64,000 nucleotides of DNA from Ctenosaura bakeri (GCA_948474755.1 CAOLHI010000425.1:372001-436000); one strand, 5' to 3'; positions 47,302 through 60,190 are shown, counted from the stretch's first letter. The notes: a model not told the origin generated them from the sequence alone. Translations and numbers: made by a program.

Positions 47302-48660
47302 GAGTCTTATTTTGAATCCTGGAATATAAATGCTACCAATAATATCATCTTGACCTTAGTGCCAACAGTACCACAGTCTTGGAAAATATAAATCACTGCT
47401 GTTCCTTACATTTGGAAGAAGGCCAGATTTAGGGAAGGTAGTAAAGGGGGAGAGTCCTGAAAAGAAGAAGCCAAGGGGGGACAAGAGTGAGGAAGGGACT
47501 GCATTCTCAGAGAGGGAGAACTGAGGCAGACCCATTTGTCCTGGCCCTGGCTTGAGGCAGAGATCTCCCTTGCTGTTCAGTTCTGATCACAAAGAGGTGT
47601 CAGGCTGGGCAGGCCTTGAGTGCGAGGCTTGGGGTGCGCCTTTCGAACTCGGCACTGGATGGGCAGTGGTTTTCCATCCACTCGTTACAGACAAGCAATT
47701 CAAAGTTATAGAAAAAGTGTGGTCAACCACCAGTAAAAACGAAGAGCCTCTTTTGTTGCTGTACTGCTTGGAAACTGCATTTCTATAAATTCCAAGGAAT
47801 GACTCCACTCTTTCTTATGTACTAAATTGTTTCTACTTAGTACAGTAAAGATGAGTTATACACTTATTTGGATTGCTATGCCATAAACCAAAAAGGAAAC
47901 CTTTAAGCAATCTTTTGTGTACATCACAGCAATTCAGCTCTAGCTTAACTCAAAGTGACAAAAGCAATGCAGTTGCACAACAGCTAATATTTCCATTTAA
48001 AAAGAACCTTTCCACCTTATGTAATGCACTATCATTTTCGATAATCTGTGTTCAACACCAAGTGATTGCTCTGAATAACACTTTCAAATAGCTCTTACAA
48101 ATATTAAATATGTCATATTTAGCAAACCAGAAACACAATGAATATTGAGCTTACAGGAAAGCCTGTAAGAGAAGTCAATCTATCATTGACTGGAGATGAA
48201 TTTTTACAATAGTCTATTTTACATGCATACATAACCAACAAAGGAGTTAAACCTCACTAGCCCAGGCTCACTTTAGAGGCAGGGGAATAGGAATACAATG
48301 GAGAAAAACAGCATGTAAAGAAAATAGCAGCAATAAGAGAATGCCTAGTCTCTATAAATTCCTCTGTGGAACCCTCTGGAATCTTTTGAAGGGAAAAAAA
48401 TCAGGGGTTCTCTCCCTCTGTGAGATATTAGTTTCAAAGGTTTTACCTAAAAATTGTCAGTTCACAAAGGCAATTTAAAAATAAATAGCAGGAGCTACAT
48501 AGAAGTGCCAAGGGAATGTTTACCACCTCTGGGCTTAGTTGTGAAATATGCCACAGTGAGATAGGGATCCTGTTCAAATTTTTAGAACAGATAATCCCTC
48601 ATCCTTCTGTTGTTCCTGTCTTTACATGGAGTGATAGTCCAAAGACAATATGTAGGCACT
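47302..48660. other. Unrecognised sequence
   Basis: The 78-codon plus frame at 47552-47788 is overlapped by a minus frame and has no motif. Nothing else was recognised. Confidence 0.4.
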
Positions 48661-48807
48661 CCTTGTGATCAAAAGGCAGCTGCCTGACTTACTGGATAGA
48701 CTGTGGCTTGGGGTGGACTGTACTGCCGTGGCTCACTCGGCCATGCCAGGCCTCCTGTGTACTTCCTAGGAGGCTGTGTGGCCTCTTGAGAAGAAAGGGC
48801 CAGACAA

Positions 48808-48842
48808 CCAATGAATTCAAACCTCTGGTTTGAATTCATTGG
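48808..48842. repeat. Perfect 16-bp-arm palindrome in DIRS-like copy B
   Basis: CCAATGAATTCAAACC and GGTTTGAATTCATTGG are exact inverses around TCT. It is the counterpart of 12867-12903. Confidence 0.9.
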
Positions 48843-49426
48843 CTGGGGAGGGACCAGGACCCAACCTGAATGTCTACCTGGACAAAAAGACAAGGGAAAA
48901 AATACTGAACAGACACAATGTTGACATATTTTCCCTTCTCAAAGTAGAACAGGAGGAGGGGTGCATGCCCAAGACTGAGCAGAAGAAGGACGAAGGGAAA
49001 AGTGCTGTGGTTGAACACACATTTTTAATTGGTTAGTGGGCTACAATGGTGTTCATGGGGGTTGTGCAGGCTGCTTATCCCAGCAGGGGTTGGCACCTGT
49101 CTAACCACCTGGGCAATGTACTTAACGCATGTGCTCTCATAGGGGATTCTGACACCTATGAATATGACATTGCTTTCAGGAAGAGGACCTCCTAGAATGA
49201 TCATGCTAAGTGGGACCTGATTAATGACAAGTTATTGTTAAGAGGCCCTCACCTTAACGGCAAGGCAAAAGCACCAAAGCCTTTTTGTTGGGCAGGTAAG
49301 AAAAACTCTAGAGTGGATGTTTCGGGAGTTCAACAAGGAAAGTGCCAGCACACCAGATGCAAATTTGAGCATTTCTGTGAGAACTGCTTTGGGGGCGGGC
49401 ACCCTAAGCTTTCGTGCCCACACTGA
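48830..49426 (+). pseudogene. DIRS-like ORF1 remnant in copy B
   Basis: The frame at 48830-49036 reads LDKKTREKILNRHNVDIFSL and then KVEQEEGCMPK, close to copy A's 14375-14470. A later frame at 49235-49426 has CQHTRCKFEHFCENC and GGGHPKLSCPH, the Cys/His end of the gag-like protein, better preserved than in copy A. A stop and a frameshift separate the two. Confidence 0.65.
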
Positions 49427-49863
49427 GCACTACCCAGCATAATTTTTATTGTGGATGCTCCTTTCCAGTTGCCATCACTAAGAGGGATGGGGGAGCTAAC
49501 CTGGGCACTGTGGATGGGGCTATGAGAGGTAAATAGGGAGTCACATACAGCCAGGGGAGAGGGAGTGCTCACCCCCTCTCTTGTTCGTGTCCAAGCTTTG
49601 CTTCCCCTTTTAGTGTACTCTGACAAGTGGGCATCTAATTTCATTAAGGATGGGTTTCTTAAGGGGTTCAGGATCCCTGCTTAGGGCCCACAGGTGGTGT
49701 TTGTGTCTGAGAACCTTTAATCAGTCAAGCTCATCAATCAACAGATGGGTTGGCCAATGTCTGTATCTGTACCCTATTGGCAACTGTAGCCAATAAAGTA
49801 GTGGCCTTTTTTCTTTCACCTTCAGGCATGTGTGTGTTCTTGGCAGCATCTATCACCCCTGAG

Positions 49864-50447
49864 TGGACAAGTCCTGATTTTTCAGGGTTCTGGATAACAT
49901 AGAAAGCATGCACACACAGCTTAAAGAATGCATGTAGCTTAACTGATGATATATTTGTTTGAGAAATCTTGGCTGGCAGGAATATGAATATGAAGAACTG
50001 TCATAAAAATGCTATGGCGGTTACGAAGAATAGTCATAAAAACAGGTTTAAAATAGCAAAACCCTATCTGTGATGTAAGGCTAGCTCCTAGTTGAGATAA
50101 TAGGCTTAGAGGTTTCAAAAGCTTTATTCAGAACATTAGAGAAATAACAGCACACCTTGGGAAATGTCAAGACTAACAGAACAATGGATTTGCAGTACTA
50201 GATAAGACATCATCTAGTCTAGCACATCATCTAGCACACACCACTACTGCATTAGTTAATAAATCAAAACAATGCTTCCCCCAGGCTTTGCCTTCCCCCT
50301 CCCATTTTCTCACCTTGAAGTCATTTCTTATCACTATTACCATAACTTTAAGGATTGTCATCTCATCCTATAACCACCTCACACCTCACACCATCTCTTT
50401 TCCCCACCTATCCATTGGAATGCCTAAGTCCTTCAGGATAACCTATT
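49864..50447. other. Unrecognised sequence
   Basis: No repeat or exon recognised. Confidence 0.4.
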
Positions 50448-50455
50448 CTCTAAAA

Positions 50456-50761
50456 CAGGACTTTCCAAATGGTGTGCTGTGACATGATAGTGTGTCAACC
50501 TGAAGTGTGTAGGTGTGTCACCTACAATCTTGGAAACGTATGTTATTATTTATAAATCATATATTTTTAAAAATATATTAAAGGTTTTCATGAGATATGT
50601 TGTGTCCCCATACATTTTGTTATTATAATTTATGTATGTATCTGTATCTCTTATAAGGGTTAGTTTAACCTCCAGTTTGCTAGTAAAACTGAACTGCTGT
50701 GTCGTGAAATGACACATTTCTAAAAAGTGTGTCACCAGCATGAAAACTCTGGAAAGCTCTG
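50456..50761. mobile_element. hAT-like non-autonomous DNA transposon
   Basis: The ends CAGGACTTTCC and GGAAAGCTCTG are inverted repeats, and the flanking 8-mers CTCTAAAA (50448-50455) and CCCTAAAA (50762-50769) match at 7 of 8 bases, the duplication length of hAT elements. Internal phrases GTGTGTCAACC and AAGTGTGTCACCAGC recur near each end. No transposase frame. Confidence 0.7.
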
Positions 50762-50769
50762 CCCTAAAA

Positions 50770-53700
50770 CATGGCAGGGATTGTACAGCCACTAGTCTAC
50801 ATGGCAAACCTATACTATGGAAGAACATGGCTTTGAGCTAACTAGGAGATCCTGGAAAGTTACTTTTTAAAAGTAATGTGTTAAGTTGCTCATTGCAAAA
50901 TCAAAATTTAAAATGCTGCTTTTACATTACTTATTAATTTCATTTTATTTTTCATTCCTTTTTGAAACCAATTCCTAGCATATTTTTAAAAAAAACAAAA
51001 AGAAAGAAAATGGCCTACAATTTGAAAAAAATCTCCTCAAAATACCACAAGAAAATATTTCAGCCCTCCAAAAGTAACAAGAAAATTAGAAGTTAGTCTC
51101 TACAAGAGTGAGTAGAGAGGGTAATTATCATCCCAGCAATTAGCATTTGCAAAAGAACATTGTCCTGCCCTCATCAGCCTAAAAGCTAATATGTTGCAGA
51201 TAACACATTGTACTATTTTATATGCAAAATCTGACTCATAGTTATGGCATTAACCACAAATCGGTGCCTCAGGTAACATCATAAATACAGATCATAAGAA
51301 GAGTTGGACTCTGTTTCATCTAACCAATGAATTTTGTTTCAAATATGAACCCTACAGCTGATCCAGACCAGTCCTCCAGAGTCAGATCCTGGAACTTGCA
51401 TGGTGTCACCAAAGTGGATCAGATGAATTCTGAATCCAAAACTCGCTGTTTCAAACAGATTTGGGAGAAATCCAGAAGTAAAAGGGACAGTCTTTGCGCA
51501 GTGGCAGTAGGTTCTATAGGGCTTTGAATTCCACTAAGCTGACAAATGTGATAGAAGTTTTGACTATAGGCTGTGTGCCAGTTGGTCATGTACAACACCC
51601 TTAAGGTAAACAACCATTCCTTAGGGATACAAGCATTTTTCTAGGTTAGCCCATGCAAAGCTATGTTAGTTTCTCTTTCAATCCTCTCTTCAATGTTTTG
51701 TCTTGCTATTGGTATTTCTCCTTCCCACGGCCAAGAATATTAAAAGTATTTCTGTGGAGGGTATAACATAGGCATTTTCTCAGAAAATACTTGGTAGTTC
51801 AGATCCATCTGTCTCTCTCACTGTTTGGTCCTCATTCACTTCTTTTAATGAACTTTCTGGTATAACAGAGTTCTATTTTTTATATATCATCACTGCCCCT
51901 AGCCAAGATCCCACATCACTTCAGCATAGTGTAAATATCCACTGATGAAATTTTCATTACACTTTCCCTATACTGGAGAGCAATATGAACCATGCACATT
52001 GGAGGCCAACATACATGGTTGTCATCATGCAGGGCCACACACATGTGTAACATATAGCGTTCATGCACTATGTGCACCTTCACACTGCTCTCTGGAATTT
52101 AAAGTGCTACCACATGTACAACAGTTCCACCTGGGGCACTTTGCTTCTCTTACATTCAGCTGGACACCACCATGCTGCATTGTCCAAGAAACCCACACTG
52201 TATATGAAGCACAAGTTATACCTGTGGATGTCATCAATAGGATCTTGGCCCCTCATTCTTGTATTTATTCTTTTAAATTTTTTTCATCTTTATAAACTAG
52301 GATCCCCTGTACACTCTATGTAATTTTCCTTACCCTTCCAAACCTAGAGGATGTAAGCCTGACAAATTTTATTCATCCTCTGATACTCTGCTTTGAGTCC
52401 TGCTGCCATCACAGATACAGTGTGCAAATACCCAACAGATTTTTCAGTAATGGACATGCAAGATTTGGAACAGCCTCCTGAGGTTGTCCATGCCTCTTTG
52501 GTGCTGGAATTTAAAAAAACTGACCCTGCTTAATTCTGATGCAGAATTCTTTGCGGAATGCTAACCTTAAGCTGTTTACACTGCTACAGCATCAAACTGT
52601 TTAGATGGTTTCTTCAAAGCAACAAGAAAGCTTCTAAGCGCTTACATATCTTTTTATTAATCTGTATTTTAATTAGCTGAACAGTGTTTTTAATGTTTAA
52701 TTGTAATGTGTATATAAGAAATCTTAGGAATAATATTTAGGAAAATTTGCTATAGTTTACTATTGCAAACACTGTATTTCTTCTCTGAACACATTTTTAT
52801 TCTTTTCACAGGACGAAAAAAATGTTCACATGAAAAATGCTTTACAGTGACTGTAGCAGAATACTATAATTTCAGATGTGCTATTTTGAGCTACCAAGAC
52901 AGGACATGAATGAGGACAGGGAACACACCAAACCAGAGCATGAATCCACTCTAATATCAAGGATTTGTAACAAATTGGAAATGGTCCAACTTAATCCACA
53001 CTCATTAGGTTGTAATCTTTTGGTTATCCTTCAAAAACCACAACAGCTTTACTTTCTGCATCAAGAATTCTAGCAGTGGATTACAATGTGTGAGACATTA
53101 GTCACCAATGCAAATATTTAAAATTACATTAAAACCCGATCTTCTCTTCCACAAGGAGAAGAAAAGAAAAAAGGAGGCAAGCACTGAGGTAGTATTTTCC
53201 TGCCATTGAAACAGAATAGCTTTTAACTCAGATGTGAGAGGTGTACCAGAGAAAACAGGTGAAAAGGTCAGAGGTTAATGCACAGTAACTTTAATCCTCA
53301 GAAAATGCCATTTAGAACATTTGGCAAACAGCTGACCTTTTGACAAGTACAGCACTTGCCTCTTTTATTATCAAGCATTTCAGAATTCTCTTGTTGGTGG
53401 CTTATAGATTGACCGATGGCATAAATATTACAAGTGGTTGAAAAAAATCACTTGTATTTTTCATAAATTGTTTCAATATATTAATTTATAATGATTCCCC
53501 AAAGCAGGATATTAGTGTCCACTGTAACTAACAGAAAGGGGTTTAGCTAGACAAAAGAAACAAGAAACTCAAAAGGCCAGCAATCAGCAACATGCATATA
53601 CTCCAAAGATTTCTGCTTCCTCTGCCCCCTCACACTGACTTCATCTCTAAAGCTGAATTTTGCTGGTACAGTTGGGGTGAAATTTCTAGCACTTGCAATT

Positions 53701-54123
53701 AAAAATAAATCACATTAAAATGAGGCATACTGGCAGCATACCCTTTGCCTCATTGGACATCCAAGGGGCTGCTGGGGCTGTTCACTTCCAGGTTCGATGA
53801 GTCAGTGTGGCCTACCCACTGCTTGAAATTACCCATCCCTGTCATGGAGCATCAGAACATAAGAGCTACCTTACTGAATTAGATTAAATTCTTGTTAGCC
53901 TTTTTCTGATTATTATATGATAGACATCTTGTTCGAGTGAGAGGAAAAGGAGGCATTCTAATTATTTATTAATGGAAGATGGTAGTGAATATTCTTTTTT
54001 GTTCTAAAGAGACATGTGTCTCAGTAGATCTAAAACTCCTGGCTGTATGTCATTGTTTCCTCTTTCCCCCATCACTTCTTCCTTCTTTTCCATAGCCTTT
54101 TGACCACTACCAGAGTTACCATC
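50770..54123. other. Mostly unrecognised intronic sequence
   Basis: A possible worn L2 3' end lies at 52420-52720 (TTTGGAACAGCCTCCTGAGG, then a TTTTTAATGTTTAATTG end). A few dozen bases near 53852 (AACATAAGAGCTACCTTACT) recall a SINE tail. The rest, including the frames at 51327-51527 and 51945-52323, was not recognised. Confidence 0.35.
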
Positions 54124-54131
54124 CTATAAAC

Positions 54132-54581
54132 TAGTGGCAGGCAACTGTGGAAGATTGGGTAGGGGGTTATTCGCTCATTAGTTCATTAGCTCCTCCCAGG
54201 ATTTGGATGGCTACACCCATCATCATGCCCACCACAAAAAATAAAATCCCCCCAAATGCTGCGAAAATACTCACTAGCTGGCATGGGGGTCATTTTGCCA
54301 GTTTGAAGTCCCCCGGGTGATTTTAGGCCAAGGAGAAGCTGTTTTAACAACCAGAAGAAAGCAGAAATCACTTCCTGTTCACTTCCTGATTCAAGAAAGT
54401 CCCTTTCTCAGCTTAAATCGGCCCACAGGCACCCAAAATATATAGTAAAAACACCCACGTACCCCACTGGGTGGCATTGGGGAGCATCAGGAGACAAAAT
54501 ATGTCCCCTGTGGGGACCTAGGCATAACAAAAAATGGCCCTGGGTCTACATTTGGCCCATAGGCCACATTTTCCACTCCTG
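54132..54581. mobile_element. Probable hAT-like DNA transposon relic
   Basis: The left end TAGTGGCAGGCAACTGTGG pairs with the inverted right end CAGGAGTGGAAAATGTGGCC. The flanking 8-mers CTATAAAC and TTGTAAGC differ by three transitions only, which would fit an old 8-bp duplication. A similar right end (CCACGGTTTCCCTACCCTA) at about 55013 offers an alternative boundary. Confidence 0.42.
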
Positions 54582-54589
54582 TTGTAAGC

Positions 54590-57320
54590 CCTTGTTGTCT
54601 GTATCTTCCCTGAAAGGCAGGTATCAGCATAGACCTTTTAAAATCTGAAACGAGGTGGGCAGCTATGTGGGACTAAGGGCCAATTTTTATTCCCATGTGC
54701 CCCTTCACCAGAATATTGCTGGGAAACTGGAACTAATGTCATGTTCACTTCCTTTTTGCTTTGTTTTTGGCCATTTTGAGGAATTTAGGGATTACAGGAG
54801 AGTGCAAGATAAACATTCCATTACATTTTGGAGGCAGTTTTAGGCTGTTTTGAGCAAATTTTGAGCAACTCAACCCCACCTCAAATTCCCTGAATTTTTG
54901 GTAAAAAATGGAGTCAGGGCATCTGGTGGCTTTGAAGCTGTCCCGGGGAGTTTGTCATACTGCAACAACAGGTCTAGGGGCTGCCTATAACTCATGGACC
55001 ACGGTTTCCCTACCCTACTCTGTAATCATGAATACAATTTTCTTCTTCCTGTCTTCAGCAAATAATGTGATAGCAATGTTTTTGTACTAACATGGAATTT
55101 TGAAATATTCTCCAATCACTTACTTCACCTTTTTTAAGAACACTTTATTTATAATTGGAAGACTTAATTTAGTATTATTTAATCATTTACTAAATGTGTT
55201 TATTTGTTTAATTTAGAACATTTTATATTTCCAAGTATAGAGAGGGAAACCAGGTAAGGATACTATTACATTCCTAAAGGTTGCTTGTACATAAGGCATT
55301 GCATTTTTTTAAAAAAAAATGCTACAGTAAACCCCAAAATTTACAATAAAATAAGTTGATGCAATGTCATTTGCACATTTTCTTCAGTCATAAGTATCAC
55401 TTTTAGCGGGGTATGTCTGATATCACTTGTGGTGATTGTGGGTATCTGCCCCTTTTTGCAACCTCTTCTAGGACCTCCTCTTCAGGCAGATTTCCAGCAG
55501 CTTAACAAGAATGAGCTACTCTGTTTTACTCCCACAAGTTTCCAGCATGGTGGCATGACAGGATGTTAGCCCCTACACAGTTCACAGCTTACTGTGTCTG
55601 CAGCTCTCCTGGTACAGACATGAGACATGTAAAATGGGAATGCATCAGGAAGTGGAAAATACAGGTTTTGAAAATTATGAATCAAATGTTGAGACCATGG
55701 CATTTTGTTTATTATAGAAGTTTAGAATTGTGTATGATATTGCTGGAGTAAGATATAATCACCAGTATCCAGACTTTCTCTTTCTCTGCACAAACACACC
55801 TAACATCTCTGGTTCCACTGCATGATATCTCAGATGTTTTGAATTATCAAGGGATTTTTGGACCTGTGTCTGATCCAGTTAAGTAGTAAAAGTACCAAAC
55901 ATAAGATGACTGTGACAATAGTGCTTTTTACATCGTGGTGCTCACCATATCTTCTCTATGTTCTGTCCCCTACCACCAATGGTTGGTAACTTCTACTTTC
56001 TTTCTCCCAAGGTAATTTTAAACTTCAGCTCTGTAGTACAAGGCAGAGTCCAGGGAAAATGGAGGAAAACCTTGCATGGAGAAAGATGGTAGCAGCCAGA
56101 TTGGGGATAAGGCAAGTCATATTTAAGGGAGGAAAAGTCACTAACAGTACAAAACAGCAAGAACTTATCTTTATCCATTTGGATCACAACCACAGAAAGT
56201 AGTGGAAAGAAATTCAGTTGCATTGCCAGGTAAATTGCCGATGACACTGCAATAAAAAAAACCTTATTTGTTTTCCTAAGGAAAGTCATCTAAGAAACTA
56301 GGATAAGCTTTCCATTTTACCTCCTATTATTATCTGACAACATATGTAAAAAAAATGATGAAACATTGTGAAAGATAGCCAGCAAAACAGAGTATTTTGT
56401 CAAGGGTGAACAGTATTAAACAATAGTGTAAGTGATAATAAATATGTGTGAACCAAAACTGGAATTAGGTAATATCAAATATGAGGCCAGGGTGCTGCAG
56501 ACGGGTAGAGTGACCTTCAAATATACATGAGAAAGTTCAGCACAACCAGTTAAGTCAATAACTCTCTGTATGGAGCCAGTTAATTCAAGTGTAACCAATT
56601 AATTCAAACAGTCTGGGAATTTGTTTAAACCTACATTCACAAAAGCCATTTTCTGGTGGAAATTGGATTCTAGTACTTAATATGTTATTAAACAGCTGTC
56701 CAGAACTGTGCTGGATAAGGCAACCCAAAGTCACACTGACCTTGGCTTGGGTAGATGCAACAGCAGTGTGTCAAGGAGCCCACAGAGAAGTAGCAGTAGG
56801 AACATTCCCTTGGAGACAAGAAAGAATCTCCCTTTCTATGTCAGTGTTGTTCCCTATTGCTCTCTGTTTCCTGTAAAATAATCTCCATGCACATCTCTCA
56901 TGAAAGCCCAGGAAACCAAGGATTCTGGGGCAACTGTTGGGGTGTACACTCCACTGAGCCCCTCTGAACCTTCCCACAGATTGACAGTGCAGCTTCAAAC
57001 ACAACTGACCCAGCTCGCTTTGTGAAACTGCATACTGAAGGGACAGATCTTTACTGATGGCTAAGTTGCAGGGAAGTCTGATTTTCTTCTTATCCCTGCA
57101 GGAACCCAAATAAGCTACTGAAGAATCTCGGGGCAGAGATGAAAAATAACTTCATTGTGTTCACTTTTTATTGAGTTCACAAATAAGTTTTGCACCTCAC
57201 AAAACTGGTCAAAACAAAACAAATGAAAGTGCATCTTGCTTCTAAAATCCATATATTTCTGAGGTTTGCAATGTGCTTCCTTGAGGAAAAAAAATGCACA
57301 GAAAACCACGAGCACATTCA
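54590..57320. other. Unrecognised intronic sequence
   Basis: No repeat family (other than the possible longer hAT boundary noted at 54132) and no exon recognised. Frames at 55993-56289 and 56771-57109 on the minus strand lack motifs. Confidence 0.4.
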
Positions 57321-57324
57321 AAAT

Positions 57325-57751
57325 GGGCTCTTTCACACTACCCCATTATAGCACTTCAAATCCACTTCAACTGCCATGGTTCGCTCCTATGGAAGCCAAA
57401 GGTTTGTAGTTGCATGGGATATTTAAACAGTTCTGTCAGAGAGGTCTTGTTGTTGCTGTTGTTGTATGCTCTCAAGTTATTTCTGACTTATGGTGACCTT
57501 AAGACAAACCTATCGGGGTTTTCTGGGGCTAAGAGTATATGATAACCAAAGTCAGCCCATGGGTTTCCATGGCTGAGTGGGGAATCAAACCCTGATTTCC
57601 AGGGTCATAGCCCAACTCTCTAAGCACTATACCATGGCTCTCCAGAAAGTTCCAGTGACTCCAAAACTACAAATCCCAGGATTCAATAGAAAACAACAAT
57701 GACTGCTAAAGTGGAATCATAGTTTTATAATTGTATAGTGTGAAGGGTTCC
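57325..57751. mobile_element. Palindromic MITE of a second family, split by a SINE
   Basis: The outer arms GGGCTCTTTCACACTA and TAGTGTGAAGGGTTCC pair, and inner arms TCCACTTCAACTGCCATGG and TGACTGCTAAAGTGGAATCA pair weakly. The SINE at 57446-57642 sits near the centre. The outer ends resemble the GGCC-TTTC-CACAC motif of the other TIR elements, but the 3-bp flanks (AAT and TAA) do not match. Confidence 0.65.
57446..57642 (-). mobile_element. Squamate SINE nested in the MITE
   Basis: Antisense tail (TTGTTGTTGCTGTTGTTGTA), TTATTTCTGACTTATGGTGA from the BovB-like 3' end, then GGGTTTCCATGGCTGAG and, at the head, GGGTCATAGCCCAAC... and CTATACCATGGCTCTC. It is nearly complete. Confidence 0.88.
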
Positions 57752-58759
57752 TAAAATGTACACAAAAATGCTTTTGTCAAAGCCAGATATACATAAGAAT
57801 ACACATTTAGATAAAATGTCTATTGAAATGTGAAGAAATTTCCATGTAGTAAAGAAAAATTTTTTTTCAACCTCATGAAGAACAAGAACAAGGCAAAAAT
57901 GCTTGTGAGATTCTGAGAAATGCATTGAAACTGAAATGGATTTTCATATCCCGTATCAGGGTTTCTTGGAATTCAGCATGAAAACTACTGTCCTAGTTGC
58001 TTTCTTGTCAATTGTATTCTTGGTAGCTTTTGGGAAGTTTTTAGGAGTGAAGTTTTAAACTAAAGTTGCTGAAAATTCCTGTAAATTGGTACATATATGA
58101 TTTTTTTATTCCTAATCAGTTCACATTGCTCCTTATATGCTGCATTCTGTTATTGACACTGGTATAATAACATTTAGTGCAACATCATTGGCCAACACAC
58201 ACACTGTCCACCCATAGCTGAGTCTTTTTAAGCAAAAGCTTAACTGTCCCAGCGGTTATCATTGGCTGCATTGGATCCTGTGTGCCTGGAGAAGGGAATA
58301 TTTTGAAAACTGAGATACACTGATGGAGGAAGCTGTACCTTTTCATTTTCTACCTCCCATGCAGCCAAGCCAAATGGAGAAAGCACTTCCAGTTAGAAAG
58401 ATGGCAATAGCAGATGTGTAAACAGTACTTTCAATTTCCCTTCAAATTCCCACGGGTGGGAAGATATTTTTGGACTGGCTTCAAATTTCATTTTGAGAGA
58501 AAATGAGAGGATTAAGACAACCTTATATACATGCAAATGTCAGATATCATTAATCTACAGCCTACCATAATCCCTTTTTTTAGCTGAATAATAACTGATT
58601 CTTTTAAAAACACAAGGACCTCAAATAGGCTCTGTGTGCTTGGTGGACAGAGAACATCCAGGGGCTGGGTTACCTCATGCTACCCTGCTAGCCTGGAAAC
58701 TCAAAGAGCCTGCTGCCAAAAAATAATCTGAAAGAGGTGTGTGGCATGCAGAGCCAGGG
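57752..58759. other. Unrecognised sequence
   Basis: Some AATGTACACAAAAATGC-type words echo the minisatellite family; otherwise nothing was recognised. Confidence 0.4.
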
Positions 58760-58931
58760 AGCCTTTCTGCACTACACTGTTATAGGATTATTATTCCACT
58801 TTCAACATCCTATGATGTTTAGTTTAGAGAGGGGCATTTAGAATTCTCAGTCAGAATGCTCTTTGGCCTCAGTAAACTATAAACTCCAGAATTCCACAGG
58901 ATGTTGAAAGTGGAATAATAGCACTATAGCA
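58760..58931. mobile_element. Palindromic MITE, copy 5, right end lost
   Basis: Left end GCCTTTCTGCACTACACTG and the pairing arms are present, but the sequence stops at GCACTATAGCAG and passes directly into CR1. The central part is also shortened. Confidence 0.8.
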
Positions 58932-58933
58932 GC

Positions 58934-60190
58934 CTGGAATCACACTGGCTTTTTTTAACTGTAGTATCACACTGTTGACTAAAACTTCTAGATCCCTTTC
59001 CTATGTACAGTGGGCAAGCCAGGTGTCACCCATCTTATATCTGTTCATTTCAATTTTCCTTTCTAATTATACCTTATTTTTCACCCTATTGAAATTGGTT
59101 AAGTTTTGACCCAGCTCTTTAATCTGTTAAGGTCATTTTGAATTCTGATCCTATCTTTTGTGGTATTAACTACCACTCCAAATTGTAAATTTGATAAGCA
59201 TGCCCTCTATTCCCTCATCCAGCTCATTGGTAAAGATGTTGAATAGCACTGGAAGAACCCTGTGGCATCCCACTAGCCAGTTCTCTCCAAGATAAAGAGT
59301 AGGCATTGATGAGTACCCTTTGGGTTTGGTCAATCAACCAATTACAAATTCATCTAATGGTAGCCTTGTTTAGCCCACATTTTACTAGCTTGTTTGCAAG
59401 AATATCATGAGAGACTTTGTCAATGGCCTTACTGAAATCAAGATATGCTACATCTACATCATTCCCTTCATCTACCTTGTAACTCTATATAAAAAAGAGA
59501 TAGTCTGGCACAACTTGCTTTTTGAGAAAGCTATGGTGACTTTTAGTGATCATGGCATTCCTTTCTAAGTGCTGACAGATTGCCTTTTAATGGTCTACTT
59601 TAGAATGTTTCCTGATATTAATGCCAGGCTGATTGGGCAGTAATTGCTTGAGTCCTCTATTTTTCCCTTTTTGAAAATGGGGACATTTGCCCTATTCCAG
59701 TCTGCTGGGACGTCTCCAGGAATTCCCAAATATTATTGCCAGTGGTTCTGAGATTATTTTGCTAGTTCTTTTAATACCATCAGATGTATTTCATCCAGCC
59801 CTGGAGACCTGAATTCATTTGGAATAGCCAGGTATTCTTTACCTATTCTGTGGTGCATTTTCCCTACTGCATCATCTCCTCTATTTTCCCCAGGCAGAAT
59901 ACTCTTTTCCTTTTGGGAGAAGACAGAGGCAAAGAAGGTGTTGAGTAGTTCTGTACTTCCTCTGTCCCCTGTTAGCATTTCACCAATTTCTCTATATAGT
60001 GGTCCTCCAATTCCTTGTTCTTCTTTTAGCTGTGGTCATAACCTAAACAGTTCTTTTTATTGCTTTTAACCTCTCTAGCAAGCCTGAGCTTGTTCTCTGT
60101 GTTAGCTTTTCTGACTTTCCTCCTACATGTGCTGGCTATTCATTTGAACTCCTCTTTGGTCATTTCTCCATTTTTCCATTTCTTCCTTAA
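58934..60190 (-). mobile_element. CR1 LINE internal fragment, antisense
   Basis: Collinear with about 19370-20720 of the full copy: CTAGATCCCTTTCC, AAGCATGCCCTCTATTCCCT, TGGCCTTACTGAAATCAAGA, then the RT entry frame at 59978-59754 (TELLNTFFASVFSQ, SPGLDEIHL) and the linker block GCCTGAGCTTGTTCTC. Both the CR1 3' end and the endonuclease are missing. Confidence 0.82.

Larger units (their letters stand above)
48680..49863 (+). mobile_element. DIRS-like element, internal-deletion derivative, copy B
   Basis: It shares with copy A the 5' palindrome, the ORF1 block and the 3' terminal block (CTGTAGCCAATAAAGTAGTG), but the RT, RNase H and recombinase regions are absent, as is about 1.4 kb between palindrome and ORF1. 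Retained ends with a missing middle suggest a non-autonomous derivative. Boundaries are set by where similarity to copy A fades. Confidence 0.65.

Noticed and set aside
54132..55013. A single 880-bp hAT element instead of a 450-bp one
   Set aside because: The right end at 55013 also pairs with the left end, but the flanking 8-mers fit less well (4 of 8) than those of the shorter version.
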